DNA of 64,000 nucleotides. Source: Massilia litorea (GTDB lineage: Bacteria > Pseudomonadota > Gammaproteobacteria > Burkholderiales > Burkholderiaceae_D). The DNA lies in the NCBI RefSeq assembly GCF_015101885.1, contig NZ_CP062941.1, positions 62,001 to 126,000 of the forward strand, read 5' to 3'. The notes beneath the pieces are model-generated. The model made no database searches. It was not told the origin of the DNA and saw only the letters and a list, made by a program, of their open reading frames with translations. The position numbers were made by a program, and so were the translations under genes. This document shows, piece by piece, positions 8,551 to 17,762 of the stretch. Numbering within the stretch: position 1 is the stretch's first letter; every line of letters starts with the position of its first letter.

Positions 8551-9608
8551 CATTCCCCGCGCAAACGGCGCTGGCGCACCGACTCCGCCAGGCCCTCCAG
8601 CACGCCCACACTCGTTTCCCAGTCGATGCAGCCGTCGGTGACCGACTGGCCATACGCCAGCTCCTTGCCCGGCACCAGGTCCTGGCGGCCGGCCAGCAGG
8701 TGCGATTCTATCATCACGCCGACGATGCGCTCGTCGCCCGCCGCGATCTGGCGCCCGATGTCGGCGCACACCGGCACCTGGTTCTCCGGCTTCTTCGAGC
8801 TGTTCGCGTGCGAGGCGTCGATCATCAGGCGCGAGGCCAGGCCGAGGGCGGCGATCTGCTTGCAGGCGTCGTCGACGCTGGCGGCGTCGTAGTTCGGCGT
8901 CTTGCCGCCGCGCAGGATGATGTGGCAATCCTCGTTGCCGGCCGTCGAGACGATCGCCGAGTGCCCGCCCTTGGTCACGGAAAGGAAGTGGTGCGGCGTC
9001 GAGGCGGCCCTGATCGCCTCCACGGCGATCTTGATGTTGCCGTCGGTACCGTTCTTGAAACCGACCGGGCAGGACAGCCCGGAAGCGAGCTCGCGGTGCA
9101 CCTGCGACTCGGTAGTTCGCGCGCCGATGGCGCCCCAGCTGATCAGATCGGCGATGTACTGCGGGCTGATCACGTCGAGGAATTCGGTACCGGCAGGCAG
9201 TCCCATCTCGTTGACGTCGCGCAGCAGCTCACGCGCCATGCGCAAGCCGTCATTGATGCGGAAGCTGTTGTCCATGTAGGGGTCGTTGATCATGCCCTTC
9301 CAGCCTACCGTCGTGCGCGGCTTTTCGAAATACACCCGCATCACGATCTCGAGCTCGCCGATAAAGCGGTGGCGCTGTTCGACCAGGCGCCGTGCGTATT
9401 CGAGCGCGGCCTTCGGATCGTGGATCGAGCAGGGTCCGATCACCACCATCAGGCGGTCGTCCTGGCCATGCAGGATGCGGTGCAGCGCCACCCGCGCCGC
9501 GGATGCCGTTTCCTCGGCCATTGGTGTCACCGGAAACTCGCGGATCAGGTGCGAAGGTGGCGTCAGTTCCTTCATTTCGCGGATGCGTAAATCGTCGGTA
9601 CGAGGCAT
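8550..9608 (-). CDS. aroG: 3-deoxy-7-phosphoheptulonate (DAHP) synthase, class I
   Basis: This enzyme condenses phosphoenolpyruvate and erythrose-4-phosphate to DAHP, the first step of the shikimate pathway to Phe, Tyr and Trp. The protein has 352 residues, like E. coli AroG/AroF/AroH. Recognisable blocks are VVIGPCSIHDPKAALEYA, VYFEKPRTTVGWKG, GARTTESQVHRELASGLSCPVGFKNGTDG and LMIDASHANSSK, which together supply substrate and metal-binding residues (the Cys of GPCS, and the His of DASHANS). The ATG at 9608 has a GGAG ribosome site about 7 bases upstream, while the longer open frame upstream runs through the leader region and was rejected. Expression is very likely controlled by the leader peptide and terminator described at 9643-9831. 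Which aromatic amino acid inhibits the enzyme cannot be read directly. Confidence 0.96.
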   Translation of the reverse strand: MPRTDDLRIREMKELTPPSHLIREFPVTPMAEETASAARVALHRILHGQDDRLMVVIGPCSIHDPKAALEYARRLVEQRHRFIGELEIVMRVYFEKPRTTVGWKGMINDPYMDNSFRINDGLRMARELLRDVNEMGLPAGTEFLDVISPQYIADLISWGAIGARTTESQVHRELASGLSCPVGFKNGTDGNIKIAVEAIRAASTPHHFLSVTKGGHSAIVSTAGNEDCHIILRGGKTPNYDAASVDDACKQIAALGLASRLMIDASHANSSKKPENQVPVCADIGRQIAAGDERIVGVMIESHLLAGRQDLVPGKELAYGQSVTDGCIDWETSVGVLEGLAESVRQRRLRGE

Positions 9609-9642
9609 GCGGTACTCCGTTTCGTTGGTCTGGGCTGCAAAT

Positions 9643-9668
9643 AAAAAAACCGCCATCTCTGGCGGTTT
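9643..9668 (-). terminator. attenuator terminator in the aroG leader
   Basis: On the minus strand the hairpin AAACCGCC, AGAGAT, GGCGGTTT is followed by a run of T, all upstream of the aroG start at 9608. A perfect 8-bp stem with a T-run inside a 5' leader is the hallmark of transcription attenuation. A second GGCGGT at 9716-9721, at the end of the leader ORF, can pair with the ACCGCC arm (9661-9666) and prevent the terminator from forming. Confidence 0.85.
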
Positions 9669-9708
9669 CTGGTTGTTCGGTCTGTTCTGCTGTCGCGTGA
9701 ACCTGCCG

Positions 9709-9777
9709 CTATTCCACCGCCTGAGGGCCGGAAAAGCTAAACCAAAAATAGCAGGTAAAGAAGACAGGGTTGCGCAT
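9709..9777 (-). CDS. aromatic-amino-acid leader peptide of aroG (22 codons)
   Basis: This short ORF starts at an ATG at 9777 and ends with TAG at 9709-9711. Its core reads VFFTCYFWFSF: Phe at positions 6, 7, 11, 13 and 15, Tyr at 10 and Trp at 12, so seven of ten consecutive residues are aromatic. Such composition is typical of leader peptides such as those of pheA and the trp operon. Ribosomes slowed at these codons by shortage of charged tRNA would leave the GGCGGT at 9716-9721 free to form the antiterminator, and aroG would be read. A ribosome reaching the TAG would cover that segment and let the terminator form. The Shine-Dalgarno element is weak (GGA six bases before the ATG). The peptide itself is not expected to have any other function. 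Confidence 0.85.
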   Translation of the reverse strand: MRNPVFFTCYFWFSFSGPQAVE

Positions 9778-9801
9778 GAGGGATCCGAAAAGCTTGAAAC
9801 G

Positions 9802-9831
9802 ACTATAACCCTTGGCTGGGAAGCTTGGCAA
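9802..9831 (-). promoter_or_regulatory. sigma-70-type promoter of the aroG leader transcript
   Basis: On the minus strand TTGCCA (9826-9831) and TATAGT (9802-9807) are separated by 18 bases. The expected start of transcription, near 9795, lies about 18 bases before the leader-peptide ATG, a distance usual for attenuated leaders. Confidence 0.6.
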
Positions 9832-10099
9832 GGGTTTTGTCGCAGTGCGTCATTTGCTGCATAAATCATCAGTGATGAGCAAGCGGTTGCGCAGAACGGA
9901 CAGGTTTTTGAACGCTCCAGAAACGTTTGAGAGATATCAGATGGTGTGTTGTCTTCAATGCAAAAGTCGGACCAAGCCCCCGTCCGGCCTGCACACACCT
10001 TTGCTTCGGATCAGTTTCTTTGAATCCAAACCATGAGGCGACGTAAGGTGCGGCTACAGTCAGGACAGGGATTTCCATACGATCCCTTGGAGTCGAGAC
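9832..10099. other. divergent intergenic region between the aroG promoter and TBDR-2
   Basis: No gene is supported in these 268 bases. Together with the aroG promoter it separates two divergent transcripts. The right end holds a GGAG ribosome site for TBDR-2 (about 10088-10092). No clear promoter hexamers for TBDR-2 were identified. Confidence 0.5.
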
Positions 10100-12967
10100 A
10101 TGACCGAGACCTTGTTATCCAGATCCGTGCGCCGCCTGTTCGCAGGTGGCGGCGCCATCGGCCCGATTTTGCTGGTCCAGCTGCTGGTCCAGCCGCAAGC
10201 CCATGCGCAGGAAGCGGCCGAGCGGCCGGTCGCGCGCGTCGTCGTCACCGGCAGTAACATCCGCCGTGCGGAAGCCGAAACCGCTTCGTCGGTGCTGACC
10301 GTCAACCGGGCCGACATCGAGCGCTCCGGCAAAAGCACCGTGTCCGAACTGCTGCAGACCCTGGCGGTGGACAACCAGGGCTCGGTGCCGAGCAGCTTCG
10401 GCAACGGCTTCGCGGCCGGCGCCTCGGGCATTTCGCTGCGCGGCCTCGGCACGGCCTCGACCCTGGTGCTGCTCAACGGCCGGCGCATGGCGCCCTACGG
10501 CCTGGCCGACGACGGCCAGAAGGTATTCTCAGACCTGAACGTGATCCCGACCGACGCCGTCGACCGCATCGAGATCCTGAAGGACGGCGCCTCCGCCATC
10601 TACGGCTCGGACGCGATCGCCGGCGTCGTCAACATCATCCTGCGCCGCGACTTCAAGGGCACCACGGTGCGCGGGTCCCTCGGCATGACCGGGGACTGGG
10701 ACGGCGAGAAGGAGAACTACGCGATTACCCACGGCTTCGGCGACCTCCAGGCCGACCGCTACAACGTGCTGCTCAATTTCGAGTACAAGCGCAACAACAA
10801 CATCTGGCTGCGCGAGCGCGACGACCGCCGCCACATCGGCCGCATCGACCTGCGGCGCTGGGGCTATTCGGCGCAGCAGGCGCTGGGCGGCACCGGCGCC
10901 ATCACGGGACCGAACGCCGCCGGCAGCGCGATCAACGGCAATGTGCGCAATCCGCTCACCAACAACTACTACAACCGTGGCAGCCTCGACCCGGCAGCCG
11001 GATTCACGCGCCCCCAACCGGGCGCCGCCTGCTCGAACTTCACCAATCAACCGCAGGGTGACCCCGGCGGTGGCTGCCTGATCGATTCGACCCTGCTGTA
11101 CAACCAGATCGTGCCGCAGCAGGAAAACTACAGCGTGTTCGGGCGCGGCACCTTCCGCCTGACGCCGGAGATCGAGGGCTATACCGAGCTGAACCTGTAC
11201 AAGAGCCTGACTGCAGCGTCGACCACCCCCTCGACCGTCAGCGCCAACGTCGGTTTCCCGGGCGGACCAGTCAGCAATGCCGATATCGCGCTCGGCGCCG
11301 GCCATCCGGACAACCCATATTTCGGCACCGCCGCCCGCCTGCGCTACCTGGCTGCCGACGTCGGACCGCGGGTCTCGAACATCGACTCCATCTTCGTGCG
11401 CGCGCTCGCCGGCATCAAGGGCAGCTTTGCCGGCTGGGAATACGATACCGCCCTGCTGTTCTCGCGCAACAGGGTCAGCAACGAGCGCTCCGGCTACCTG
11501 CAGCGCGACGTCGCCTATGCGCTGCTCAACCCGACTGCGGCGAATGTCGCCCTGGCGCAAGCCGGCAGCCCGGCCTATGCCGCGCTGCCGGCCGGTACCC
11601 TGTGGCGCATCGGCGAAAACGCGGGGCTGAACACTCCCGAGGTGTACGGCGCGCTGTCGCCAAGGATCGCGAACGACGCCCGCACGAAAATCATCCAGGG
11701 CGACTTCAAGGCCACGCGCGAAGTCGGGCAGTTGGCCGGCGGCGCGATCGGCGTTGCGGCCGGCGCCGAGTGGCGGCGCGAAGAAACCGAGCTGCAGCCG
11801 ACCGCCGGTACCGAACGCGGCAACATAATCGGCCTCGGCTACTCGGCCTACCGCGGCGCGCGCAATGTCTTCGCGCTGTACGGCGAGGCGCTGGCGCCGG
11901 TGCTGCCGGGCCTGGAAGTGACGGGCGCGCTGCGCTGGGACCATTTCACCGACGTCGGCAACTCGTACACGCCGAAGGCCGGCGTCAAGTGGCAGCCGGT
12001 GCCCCAGCTGGCCCTGCGCGGCACGTTTGCGCGCGGCTTCCGAGCCCCGAGCGCGGCCGAAAACGGGGTCGGCGGACTGGCCGCCTTCTCGACCGCGGCC
12101 GATCCCCTGCGCTGCGGCCTCGGCGTGGCGGCGGCCTGCAACCCGGCGTCGATCGCGATCATCACCTCGCCCAATCCGAACCTCTCGCCGGAACGCTCGA
12201 AGAGCTACAACCTCGGCGTCATCTGGGACCCCTTGCCGCGCACCAGCGTCTCGGTCGACTTCTGGAAGATCAAGCGCAAGAACGAGATCAACCAGGAACT
12301 GACCACCGCGGCGATCGCCGCCGGCCACGTTGCGCGCGACCCCAGCACTGCACAACAACCGGGCGACCCGGGGGCGATCACGGCCGTGCTGGCGAACTAC
12401 GTCAACTCGGCCCAGACCGAGGTGCGCGGCGTCGACGTCGACGCCCGCCACACGGTGCGCCTGCCCGGCGACTGGGGCAATATCCTGCTCGACGGTAAAT
12501 GGACGTATATCGACAAATGGCTGCGCACTGAACTCGACGGCAGCTCGCGCGACTTCGCCGGCACCCATGGCAACTGCGACGTCTCGAACTGCGTCGGCAC
12601 GCCGGACCACCGCGTGAACCTGCGCGCCGCCTGGGACCGCGGCGACTGGCGCGTGTCGCTGAACGCCAACTTCCGCGGCACGATCGAGAATACGCAGTTC
12701 AAGAACGATCCGCGCGGCTGCGCCAGCCACTTCGCCAACGGCGAGGATGCGCCGAGCGACTGCAGGCTGGCCTCGTTCACGACCTTCGACCTGGTCGCGC
12801 GCTGGAAACCGCTCCCCGGCCTCGAAGTGTTCGGCAGCATCGAGAACCTGTTCGACAAGATCGCCCCCCTCGATCCGCTGACCTATGGCGCCCAGGCCTA
12901 CAACCCGCTCGACTTCCAGGGCGCGGTGGGGCGTACCTTCACGCTGGGAGCGCGCTACACGTTCTGA
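10100..12967 (+). CDS. TonB-dependent outer-membrane receptor (TBDR-2)
   Basis: This 955-residue receptor is a paralogue of TBDR-1. It has a signal peptide of about 38 residues ending in AHAQ, the segment RVVVTGSNIRR, and a plug with SFGNGFAAGASGISLRGLG, LVLLNGRR and ILKDGASAIYG. The barrel ends in ARYTF. It shares with TBDR-1 the unusual FGNGFAAG plug stretch, the barrel loop GTHGNCD.SNC.GTP with its Cys pair, and the near-terminal LDPLTYG sequence, so the two probably arose by duplication and take related ligands. aroG lies between them on the opposite strand. The start ATG at 10100 has GGAG upstream. Confidence 0.93.
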   Translation: MTETLLSRSVRRLFAGGGAIGPILLVQLLVQPQAHAQEAAERPVARVVVTGSNIRRAEAETASSVLTVNRADIERSGKSTVSELLQTLAVDNQGSVPSSFGNGFAAGASGISLRGLGTASTLVLLNGRRMAPYGLADDGQKVFSDLNVIPTDAVDRIEILKDGASAIYGSDAIAGVVNIILRRDFKGTTVRGSLGMTGDWDGEKENYAITHGFGDLQADRYNVLLNFEYKRNNNIWLRERDDRRHIGRIDLRRWGYSAQQALGGTGAITGPNAAGSAINGNVRNPLTNNYYNRGSLDPAAGFTRPQPGAACSNFTNQPQGDPGGGCLIDSTLLYNQIVPQQENYSVFGRGTFRLTPEIEGYTELNLYKSLTAASTTPSTVSANVGFPGGPVSNADIALGAGHPDNPYFGTAARLRYLAADVGPRVSNIDSIFVRALAGIKGSFAGWEYDTALLFSRNRVSNERSGYLQRDVAYALLNPTAANVALAQAGSPAYAALPAGTLWRIGENAGLNTPEVYGALSPRIANDARTKIIQGDFKATREVGQLAGGAIGVAAGAEWRREETELQPTAGTERGNIIGLGYSAYRGARNVFALYGEALAPVLPGLEVTGALRWDHFTDVGNSYTPKAGVKWQPVPQLALRGTFARGFRAPSAAENGVGGLAAFSTAADPLRCGLGVAAACNPASIAIITSPNPNLSPERSKSYNLGVIWDPLPRTSVSVDFWKIKRKNEINQELTTAAIAAGHVARDPSTAQQPGDPGAITAVLANYVNSAQTEVRGVDVDARHTVRLPGDWGNILLDGKWTYIDKWLRTELDGSSRDFAGTHGNCDVSNCVGTPDHRVNLRAAWDRGDWRVSLNANFRGTIENTQFKNDPRGCASHFANGEDAPSDCRLASFTTFDLVARWKPLPGLEVFGSIENLFDKIAPLDPLTYGAQAYNPLDFQGAVGRTFTLGARYTF

Positions 12968-13312
12968 TCCGAGGAAGTGGAGGCAGGGAGGCAGAGGCAG
13001 ACCCGGCGCCGGCCGGTGCGCACGCACTGGCCGACGCTGGCTTGGGTGGGCTCCTTGCCATGTCGCATGCAAGCGCGGCGCCGGATGTGGCGCACATCCA
13101 ACGGCTTTCCCCGGCAAGCAATGCTTTTGGCGCCAAGAGCACACGAACTCCCACGCCATTTGAGCGCGATCACTCAAATCGACAGGCACGGTGCAAGACT
13201 CAGTCCCAATCACCCCCGCCTGACCACAGTTGTCCATGCTTGCGGTCAATTTACCTACAGATAAGCATTGAGGTGGCGCAATGAGGGGCCGACAATCTTC
13301 CAGGAGCCGGAA
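12968..13312. other. intergenic region between TBDR-2 and TBDR-3
   Basis: These 345 bases contain no supported gene. A GGCGCCGGCC-rich stretch just after the TBDR-2 stop could form structure but lacks a T-run. A small palindrome TTGGCGCCAA is at 13127-13136. A short open frame joined to the TBDR-3 start was not accepted because a better start follows. Confidence 0.5.
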
Positions 13313-15970
13313 ATGAACGAAACCATCTTGTCCCGCCAGCTGCGCCGCCTGTTTGGCAATGCCGTGGCGGGCCTTGGCCTGCTGGCCTGCCTGCCAGCCG
13401 GCGCGCAGGACACAAGCGCCCAGCCGATGCAGCGCGTCGAAGTGACGGGCTCGTCGATCAAGCGGCTGGCGACCGAAAGCTCGTTGCCGATCACGACCAT
13501 CCGCGCCGCCGACTTCGTCAAGCAGGGCCTGACGACGGCCCAGGACGTGCTCAACACGATCCCGATGAACCAGACCTCGACGGTGAGTTCGTCGGCGGTC
13601 GGCGCCGGCACCGGCGGGCGCGCCGTGGCCGACCTGCGCGGCCTCGGCGGCGACAAGACGCTGGTGTTGCTCAATGGCCGGCGCCTGGCGAACCACCCGT
13701 ATTTCGCCGACACCGTCGACCTGAACATCATCCCGCTCTCGGCGCTCGAACGGGTCGAGGTGCTGCGCGACGGCGCCTCCGCGATCTACGGCACCGATGC
13801 GATCGGCGGCGTCATCAACTTCATCACCAAGCGCTCGGTCGAGGGCGGCGCGGTCACGCTCGAAGGCTACGAGCCGCTGCGCCGCGGGGGCGGCGACGAA
13901 CAGCGCGTCAACGCCTCGGGCGGCTGGGGCGACCTCGAGCGCGACGGCTACAGCATGTTCGGCGTGCTCGACTACCACCAGCAGAGCGCGCTGCGCTCCA
14001 CCGACCGCAGCTTCTCGCGCACCGGCGTGCGGCCCGAGCGCGGCATGAACGAAATCAGCCGTACGCCTTTCCCGGCCAATTTCTTTTCAAGCCTCGGCAT
14101 CGCCGGCAACCCGTCTTTCGCCACCGGCTGCCGGCCGCCGGACACCCTGCCCGCCACCGACGACCCGGTCTGCGAATTCGACTACACCCAGTTCGTCGAC
14201 AACGTCCCCAAGACGCGCCAGTACAGCGCGATGGGCAAGTTCAACCGCAAGCTCGGCGCCGACCACATCGGCAGCCTGGAAGTGCTGTGGGGCCGCAGCA
14301 CCAACGAGTCGCGCGTCGCGCCGCCGCCGCTGTCGAACATCGGCGTCACCATGACGGCGGCGAGCCCCTACTATCCCGGCGCCGGCATCACGCCGGCCTT
14401 CCCTGGCCTGACCGGCGAGGACCTCGACATCAGCTGGCGCCCGGTCGAGACCGGCGGACGCCTGAACTACGACAGCAGCAGCACGGTGCGCCTGCTGGCC
14501 AGCCTCGAGGGCACCCTGGCCGGCTGGGATTACAATGCCGGACTATCGCATTCGATGGGCCGGGCGCGCAGCGCCTTCCGCGGCGGCTACGTGATCGACC
14601 AGGCCATCATCAACGGGGTCGGGGCCGGCATCCTGAATCCCTTCGGTCCGCAAAGCCCGGAGGGCGCCGCCTACCTGCAGAACTCGCTGCTGCTGGGTGA
14701 ATACCTGCATGCGCGCATCCTCAGCAGCGCCGTCGACGCACGCGCCAGCCGCGAACTGATGACCCTGCCCGCTGGGCCCCTGGGCTTTGCCGTCGGCGCC
14801 GAATTCCGGCGCGACAGTGCCAAGTATTTCGTCAACCGGCCACTGGCCAGCCAGGCCTCGAGCTCGGGCTACGCCGACGCCCAGGACCAGAGGGGCCAGC
14901 GCCGCATCTACGCCGTCTTCACTGAGCTCAACGTGCCAGTGATCAAGGACCTCGAGCTGAACTTCGCCGGCCGCTACGACCATTACAGCGACGTCGGCGG
15001 CAGCTTCAATCCGAAAGTCTCCGTGCGCTACCAGCCGGTACCCCAGGTGCTGGTGCGCGGCTCGTTCAACAAGGGCTTCCGGGCGCCGACGCTGTTCGAC
15101 CTGTTCGGTCCGCAATCGACCACCAACAGCTCCGACACCTATGACGATCCGCGCCTGTGTCCGGGCGGCGTGGCCATTCCCGGCGCCAACCCGAACATCG
15201 TCTGCGGCCAGCAGCAGAACATACGCGGCGGCGGCAACCCCGACCTGTCTCCGGAACGTTCGCGCACCTTCAGCGCTGGCATCGTGGTCGAGCCGATCCC
15301 CTCGCTGACGCTGTCGGCCGACTACTGGCAAATCAAGCTCAAGGACCAGATCAATTCGCTGGCCGAGCAAACGATCTTCGGCGACCCGGTGAAATACCAG
15401 AACCTGTTCGTCTACGACCCGAGCGGCACCCGGCTCAACTACGTGCTCGACCTCACCGACAACCTCGGCGAAGTGCGTACCCGCGGCCTCGACCTGTCCG
15501 TGCTGTACCGGCTGCCGCGCAACGATTTCGGCAACATCAGCCTTTCGATCGATGGCACCTATGTCAACAAATACGAGTACCAGAACGAGCGCGGCGGCCC
15601 GTTCACGCAGAACGCCGGACGCTATGCCGACGCCAGCCCGGTGTTCCGGTGGCGCCACAACCTGCTGCTGACCTTGGTACGCGGCGACTACAGCTTCAAC
15701 CTGACGAACCGCTACCTGTCGCACTACGAAGACCAGAACACGTCCGTTGCGCCCGAGTTCGCCAACAAGGTCCGGCATTACTCGACCTGGTCGCTGTCGA
15801 CCACCTTCACCGGCAACAAGATGTTCGAACTGACCGCCGGTATCAAGAACCTGTTCGACAAGGAGCCGCCGTTTACGAACCAGGTCACGAACTTCCAGCT
15901 GGGCTACGATCCGCGCTATACGGATCCGATCGGGAGGACGGTGTATGCGCGGTTGACGTACAAGTTCTGA
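13313..15970 (+). CDS. TonB-dependent outer-membrane receptor (TBDR-3)
   Basis: This 885-residue receptor has a signal peptide of about 31 residues ending in GAQ, then MQRVEVTGSSIKRL, and a plug with VADLRGLGGDKTLVLLNGRR, LRDGASAIYGTDAIGGVINFITKR. The barrel ends in LTYKF with the family block FNKGFRAPTLFDLFGP, where receptors rearrange near the end. It resembles TBDR-6 more than its neighbours in the plug. I chose the ATG at 13313 because AGGAG lies six bases upstream and the protein then begins with a proper signal sequence (MNETILSRQLRRLFG). An in-frame ATG 45 bases earlier would add a non-signal-like extension. The ligand is unknown. Confidence 0.92.
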   Translation: MNETILSRQLRRLFGNAVAGLGLLACLPAGAQDTSAQPMQRVEVTGSSIKRLATESSLPITTIRAADFVKQGLTTAQDVLNTIPMNQTSTVSSSAVGAGTGGRAVADLRGLGGDKTLVLLNGRRLANHPYFADTVDLNIIPLSALERVEVLRDGASAIYGTDAIGGVINFITKRSVEGGAVTLEGYEPLRRGGGDEQRVNASGGWGDLERDGYSMFGVLDYHQQSALRSTDRSFSRTGVRPERGMNEISRTPFPANFFSSLGIAGNPSFATGCRPPDTLPATDDPVCEFDYTQFVDNVPKTRQYSAMGKFNRKLGADHIGSLEVLWGRSTNESRVAPPPLSNIGVTMTAASPYYPGAGITPAFPGLTGEDLDISWRPVETGGRLNYDSSSTVRLLASLEGTLAGWDYNAGLSHSMGRARSAFRGGYVIDQAIINGVGAGILNPFGPQSPEGAAYLQNSLLLGEYLHARILSSAVDARASRELMTLPAGPLGFAVGAEFRRDSAKYFVNRPLASQASSSGYADAQDQRGQRRIYAVFTELNVPVIKDLELNFAGRYDHYSDVGGSFNPKVSVRYQPVPQVLVRGSFNKGFRAPTLFDLFGPQSTTNSSDTYDDPRLCPGGVAIPGANPNIVCGQQQNIRGGGNPDLSPERSRTFSAGIVVEPIPSLTLSADYWQIKLKDQINSLAEQTIFGDPVKYQNLFVYDPSGTRLNYVLDLTDNLGEVRTRGLDLSVLYRLPRNDFGNISLSIDGTYVNKYEYQNERGGPFTQNAGRYADASPVFRWRHNLLLTLVRGDYSFNLTNRYLSHYEDQNTSVAPEFANKVRHYSTWSLSTTFTGNKMFELTAGIKNLFDKEPPFTNQVTNFQLGYDPRYTDPIGRTVYARLTYKF

Positions 15971-16011
15971 GGGGTGGCGGGTAATCCTGCAACTTCAAAC
16001 GGAGGGACGCA

Positions 16012-16127
16012 GGGTGGGCCTCGGCGGCCCCGCGGTTTGCCGCCCACGCGTTCAACCGGCTGATGATATTTCGGGAAGAAGCCAGCGTTCGTTGAACGCG
16101 TGGGCGGGGGACCCGCCCACCCTACAG
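16012..16127. repeat. paired palindromic repeat (BIME-like), copy B
   Basis: It starts CAGGGTGGGC and ends GGGACCCGCCCACCCTAC, with GCCGCCCACGCGTTCAAC and GTTGAACGCGTGGGCGG as inverted inner borders. The family matches copies A and C. It lies between the convergent TBDR-3 and tldD genes. Confidence 0.78.
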
Positions 16128-16147
16128 CTTAAATCCAATTCATCGCC

Positions 16148-16175
16148 AAAAAAAATGCCCGGCAAGCCGGGCATT
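16148..16175 (-). terminator. rho-independent terminator of the yhdP-nit-tldD transcript
   Basis: On the minus strand the stem AATGCCCGGC / GCCGGGCATT is followed by eight T, 25 bases after the tldD stop codon. Confidence 0.8.
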
Positions 16176-16199
16176 CGTTCATCGCAACAGCAGCGAATT

Positions 16200-17660
16200 T
16201 TATGCCGTACCGCCAACGGTCACGCCATCGATCCGCAGCGTCGGCTGTCCCACGCCGACCGGCACGCTCTGGCCTTCCTTGCCGCACACGCCGACGCCCG
16301 AGTCGAGCGCCATGTCGTTGCCGATCATCGAGATGCGGTTCATGACTTCCGGGCCGTTGCCGATCAGGGTTGCGCCCTTGACCGGATAGGTGATCTTGCC
16401 GTCTTCGATCATGTAGGCTTCGCTGGCCGAGAACACGAACTTGCCGTTCGTGATGTCGACCTGGCCGCCGCCGAAGTTGACCGCGTACAGGCCGTTCTTG
16501 ACCGAGGCCAGGATTTCGGCCGGGTCCTTGTCGCCCGCCAGCATGTAGGTGTTCGTCATGCGCGGCATCGGCAGGTGGGCGAAGGACTCGCGGCGGGCGT
16601 TGCCGGTGATCGGCATCTTCATCAGGCGCGCGTTCATCGTGTCCTGGATATAGCCCTTCAGGATGCCGTCCTCGATCAGCGTCGTGCACTGGGTCGGATT
16701 GCCTTCGTCGTCCATGTTGAGCGAACCGCGGCGGTCCTTCAGGGTACCGTCGTCGACCACGGTCACGCCCTTGGCAGCCACGCGCTGGCCGATCATGCCG
16801 GCATACGAGGACGAACCCTTGCGATTAAAATCGCCTTCCAGGCCGTGGCCGACGGCTTCGTGCAGCAGCACGCCGGGCCAGCCCGGTCCGAGCACGATCG
16901 TCATCGGGCCGGCCGGGGCCGGGCGCGCATCGAGGTTGACCAGCGCCGATTTCACCGCCTCGGTCGCATAGCGGTCGAGGATCTCGTCGTCGAAATAGCC
17001 GTAGTCGAAACGGCCGCCGCCGCCCGAGGAACCGGTCTCGCGCCGGCCGTTCTGCTCGGCGATCACGGTGACGGACACGCGCACCAGCGGCCGGATGTCG
17101 GCGGCCAGCACGCCGTCGCTGCGCACCACCAGCACTACGTCGTATTCGCCGGCCAGGCCTGCCATCACCTGCACCACGCGCGGATCCTTGGCGCGTGCCA
17201 TTTTCTCGACGCGCTCGAGCAGGCGCACCTTGGCGGTGGCGTCGAGCGAGGCGAGCGGATCGCGCGGCAGGTAGAGCGAACGGCCGCCGGTCGGCGTCGT
17301 GCTGGCCGCAACCTTCACGCGGCCGGCGCCGGCGCGCGCGATGGTGCGCGTCGCGGCCGCCGCGTCGAGCAGCGCGGATTCGGAGATCTCGTCGGAATAG
17401 GCAAAGGCCGTCTTCTCGCCCGAGATGGCGCGCACGCCCACGCCCTGGTCGATCGAGAAGCTGCCGGTCTTGACGATGCCCTCTTCCAGGCTCCAGCCTT
17501 CGCTCTTGGTGAACTGGAAATACAGGTCGGCGTAATCGACCTTGTGGGTGAACATCGTGCCCAGCGTGCGCAGCAACTTGCCTTCGTCGAGGCCAAATGG
17601 CGTCAGCAGCACATCGCGTGCGACAGCCAGGGAGGAAAGATTCGGTTCGAATGGGGTCAT
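16200..17660 (-). CDS. tldD: metalloprotease TldD
   Basis: TldD pairs with TldE/PmbA to form a cytosolic zinc protease that trims unfolded or modified peptides (in E. coli it matures microcin B17 and processes CcdA). The 486-residue length fits E. coli TldD (481). The zinc motif HEAVGH is at residues 267-272 in [15 protein letters not shown], where His267, Glu268 and His272 are the expected ligands and catalytic base. C-terminal glycine-rich segments such as [20 protein letters not shown] are also typical. The ATG at 17660 was chosen because it gives the family N-terminus; an open frame continues upstream without homology. It is the last gene of the yhdP-nit-tldD set, separated from nit by a palindromic repeat. 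The partner pmbA/tldE is not in the window. Confidence 0.94.
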   Translation of the reverse strand: MTPFEPNLSSLAVARDVLLTPFGLDEGKLLRTLGTMFTHKVDYADLYFQFTKSEGWSLEEGIVKTGSFSIDQGVGVRAISGEKTAFAYSDEISESALLDAAAATRTIARAGAGRVKVAASTTPTGGRSLYLPRDPLASLDATAKVRLLERVEKMARAKDPRVVQVMAGLAGEYDVVLVVRSDGVLAADIRPLVRVSVTVIAEQNGRRETGSSGGGGRFDYGYFDDEILDRYATEAVKSALVNLDARPAPAGPMTIVLGPGWPGVLLHEAVGHGLEGDFNRKGSSSYAGMIGQRVAAKGVTVVDDGTLKDRRGSLNMDDEGNPTQCTTLIEDGILKGYIQDTMNARLMKMPITGNARRESFAHLPMPRMTNTYMLAGDKDPAEILASVKNGLYAVNFGGGQVDITNGKFVFSASEAYMIEDGKITYPVKGATLIGNGPEVMNRISMIGNDMALDSGVGVCGKEGQSVPVGVGQPTLRIDGVTVGGTA

Positions 17661-17762
17661 TTTGCGTCTTGTCTCGGTCTCGTGAGGATTCGGGCATTGT
17701 GCCATATCCGCCTGGATCGTACCGGTGCGGACGCGGGTGTCTGGCCAAGCAAGCAGCGTAAC

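Noticed and set aside
9609..9998. An N-terminal extension of AroG through an open frame upstream
   Set aside because: The frame runs through the leader-peptide region and the terminator hairpin in a different reading frame. The ATG at 9608 has a good ribosome site and gives the family length.
13127..13136. TTGGCGCCAA palindrome between TBDR-2 and TBDR-3
   Set aside because: A 10-base palindrome of this composition is expected by chance in such GC-rich DNA, and it is far from recognisable promoter elements.
10529..13978. An open frame of more than 1100 codons on the minus strand opposite TBDR-2 and the start of TBDR-3
   Set aside because: It is a shadow of GC-rich coding sequence on the other strand: the translation is low in complexity (Val, Ala, Arg, Gly) and runs across an intergenic region. 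Similar antisense frames face TBDR-1, TBDR-4, TBDR-5, TBDR-7 and TBDR-8.
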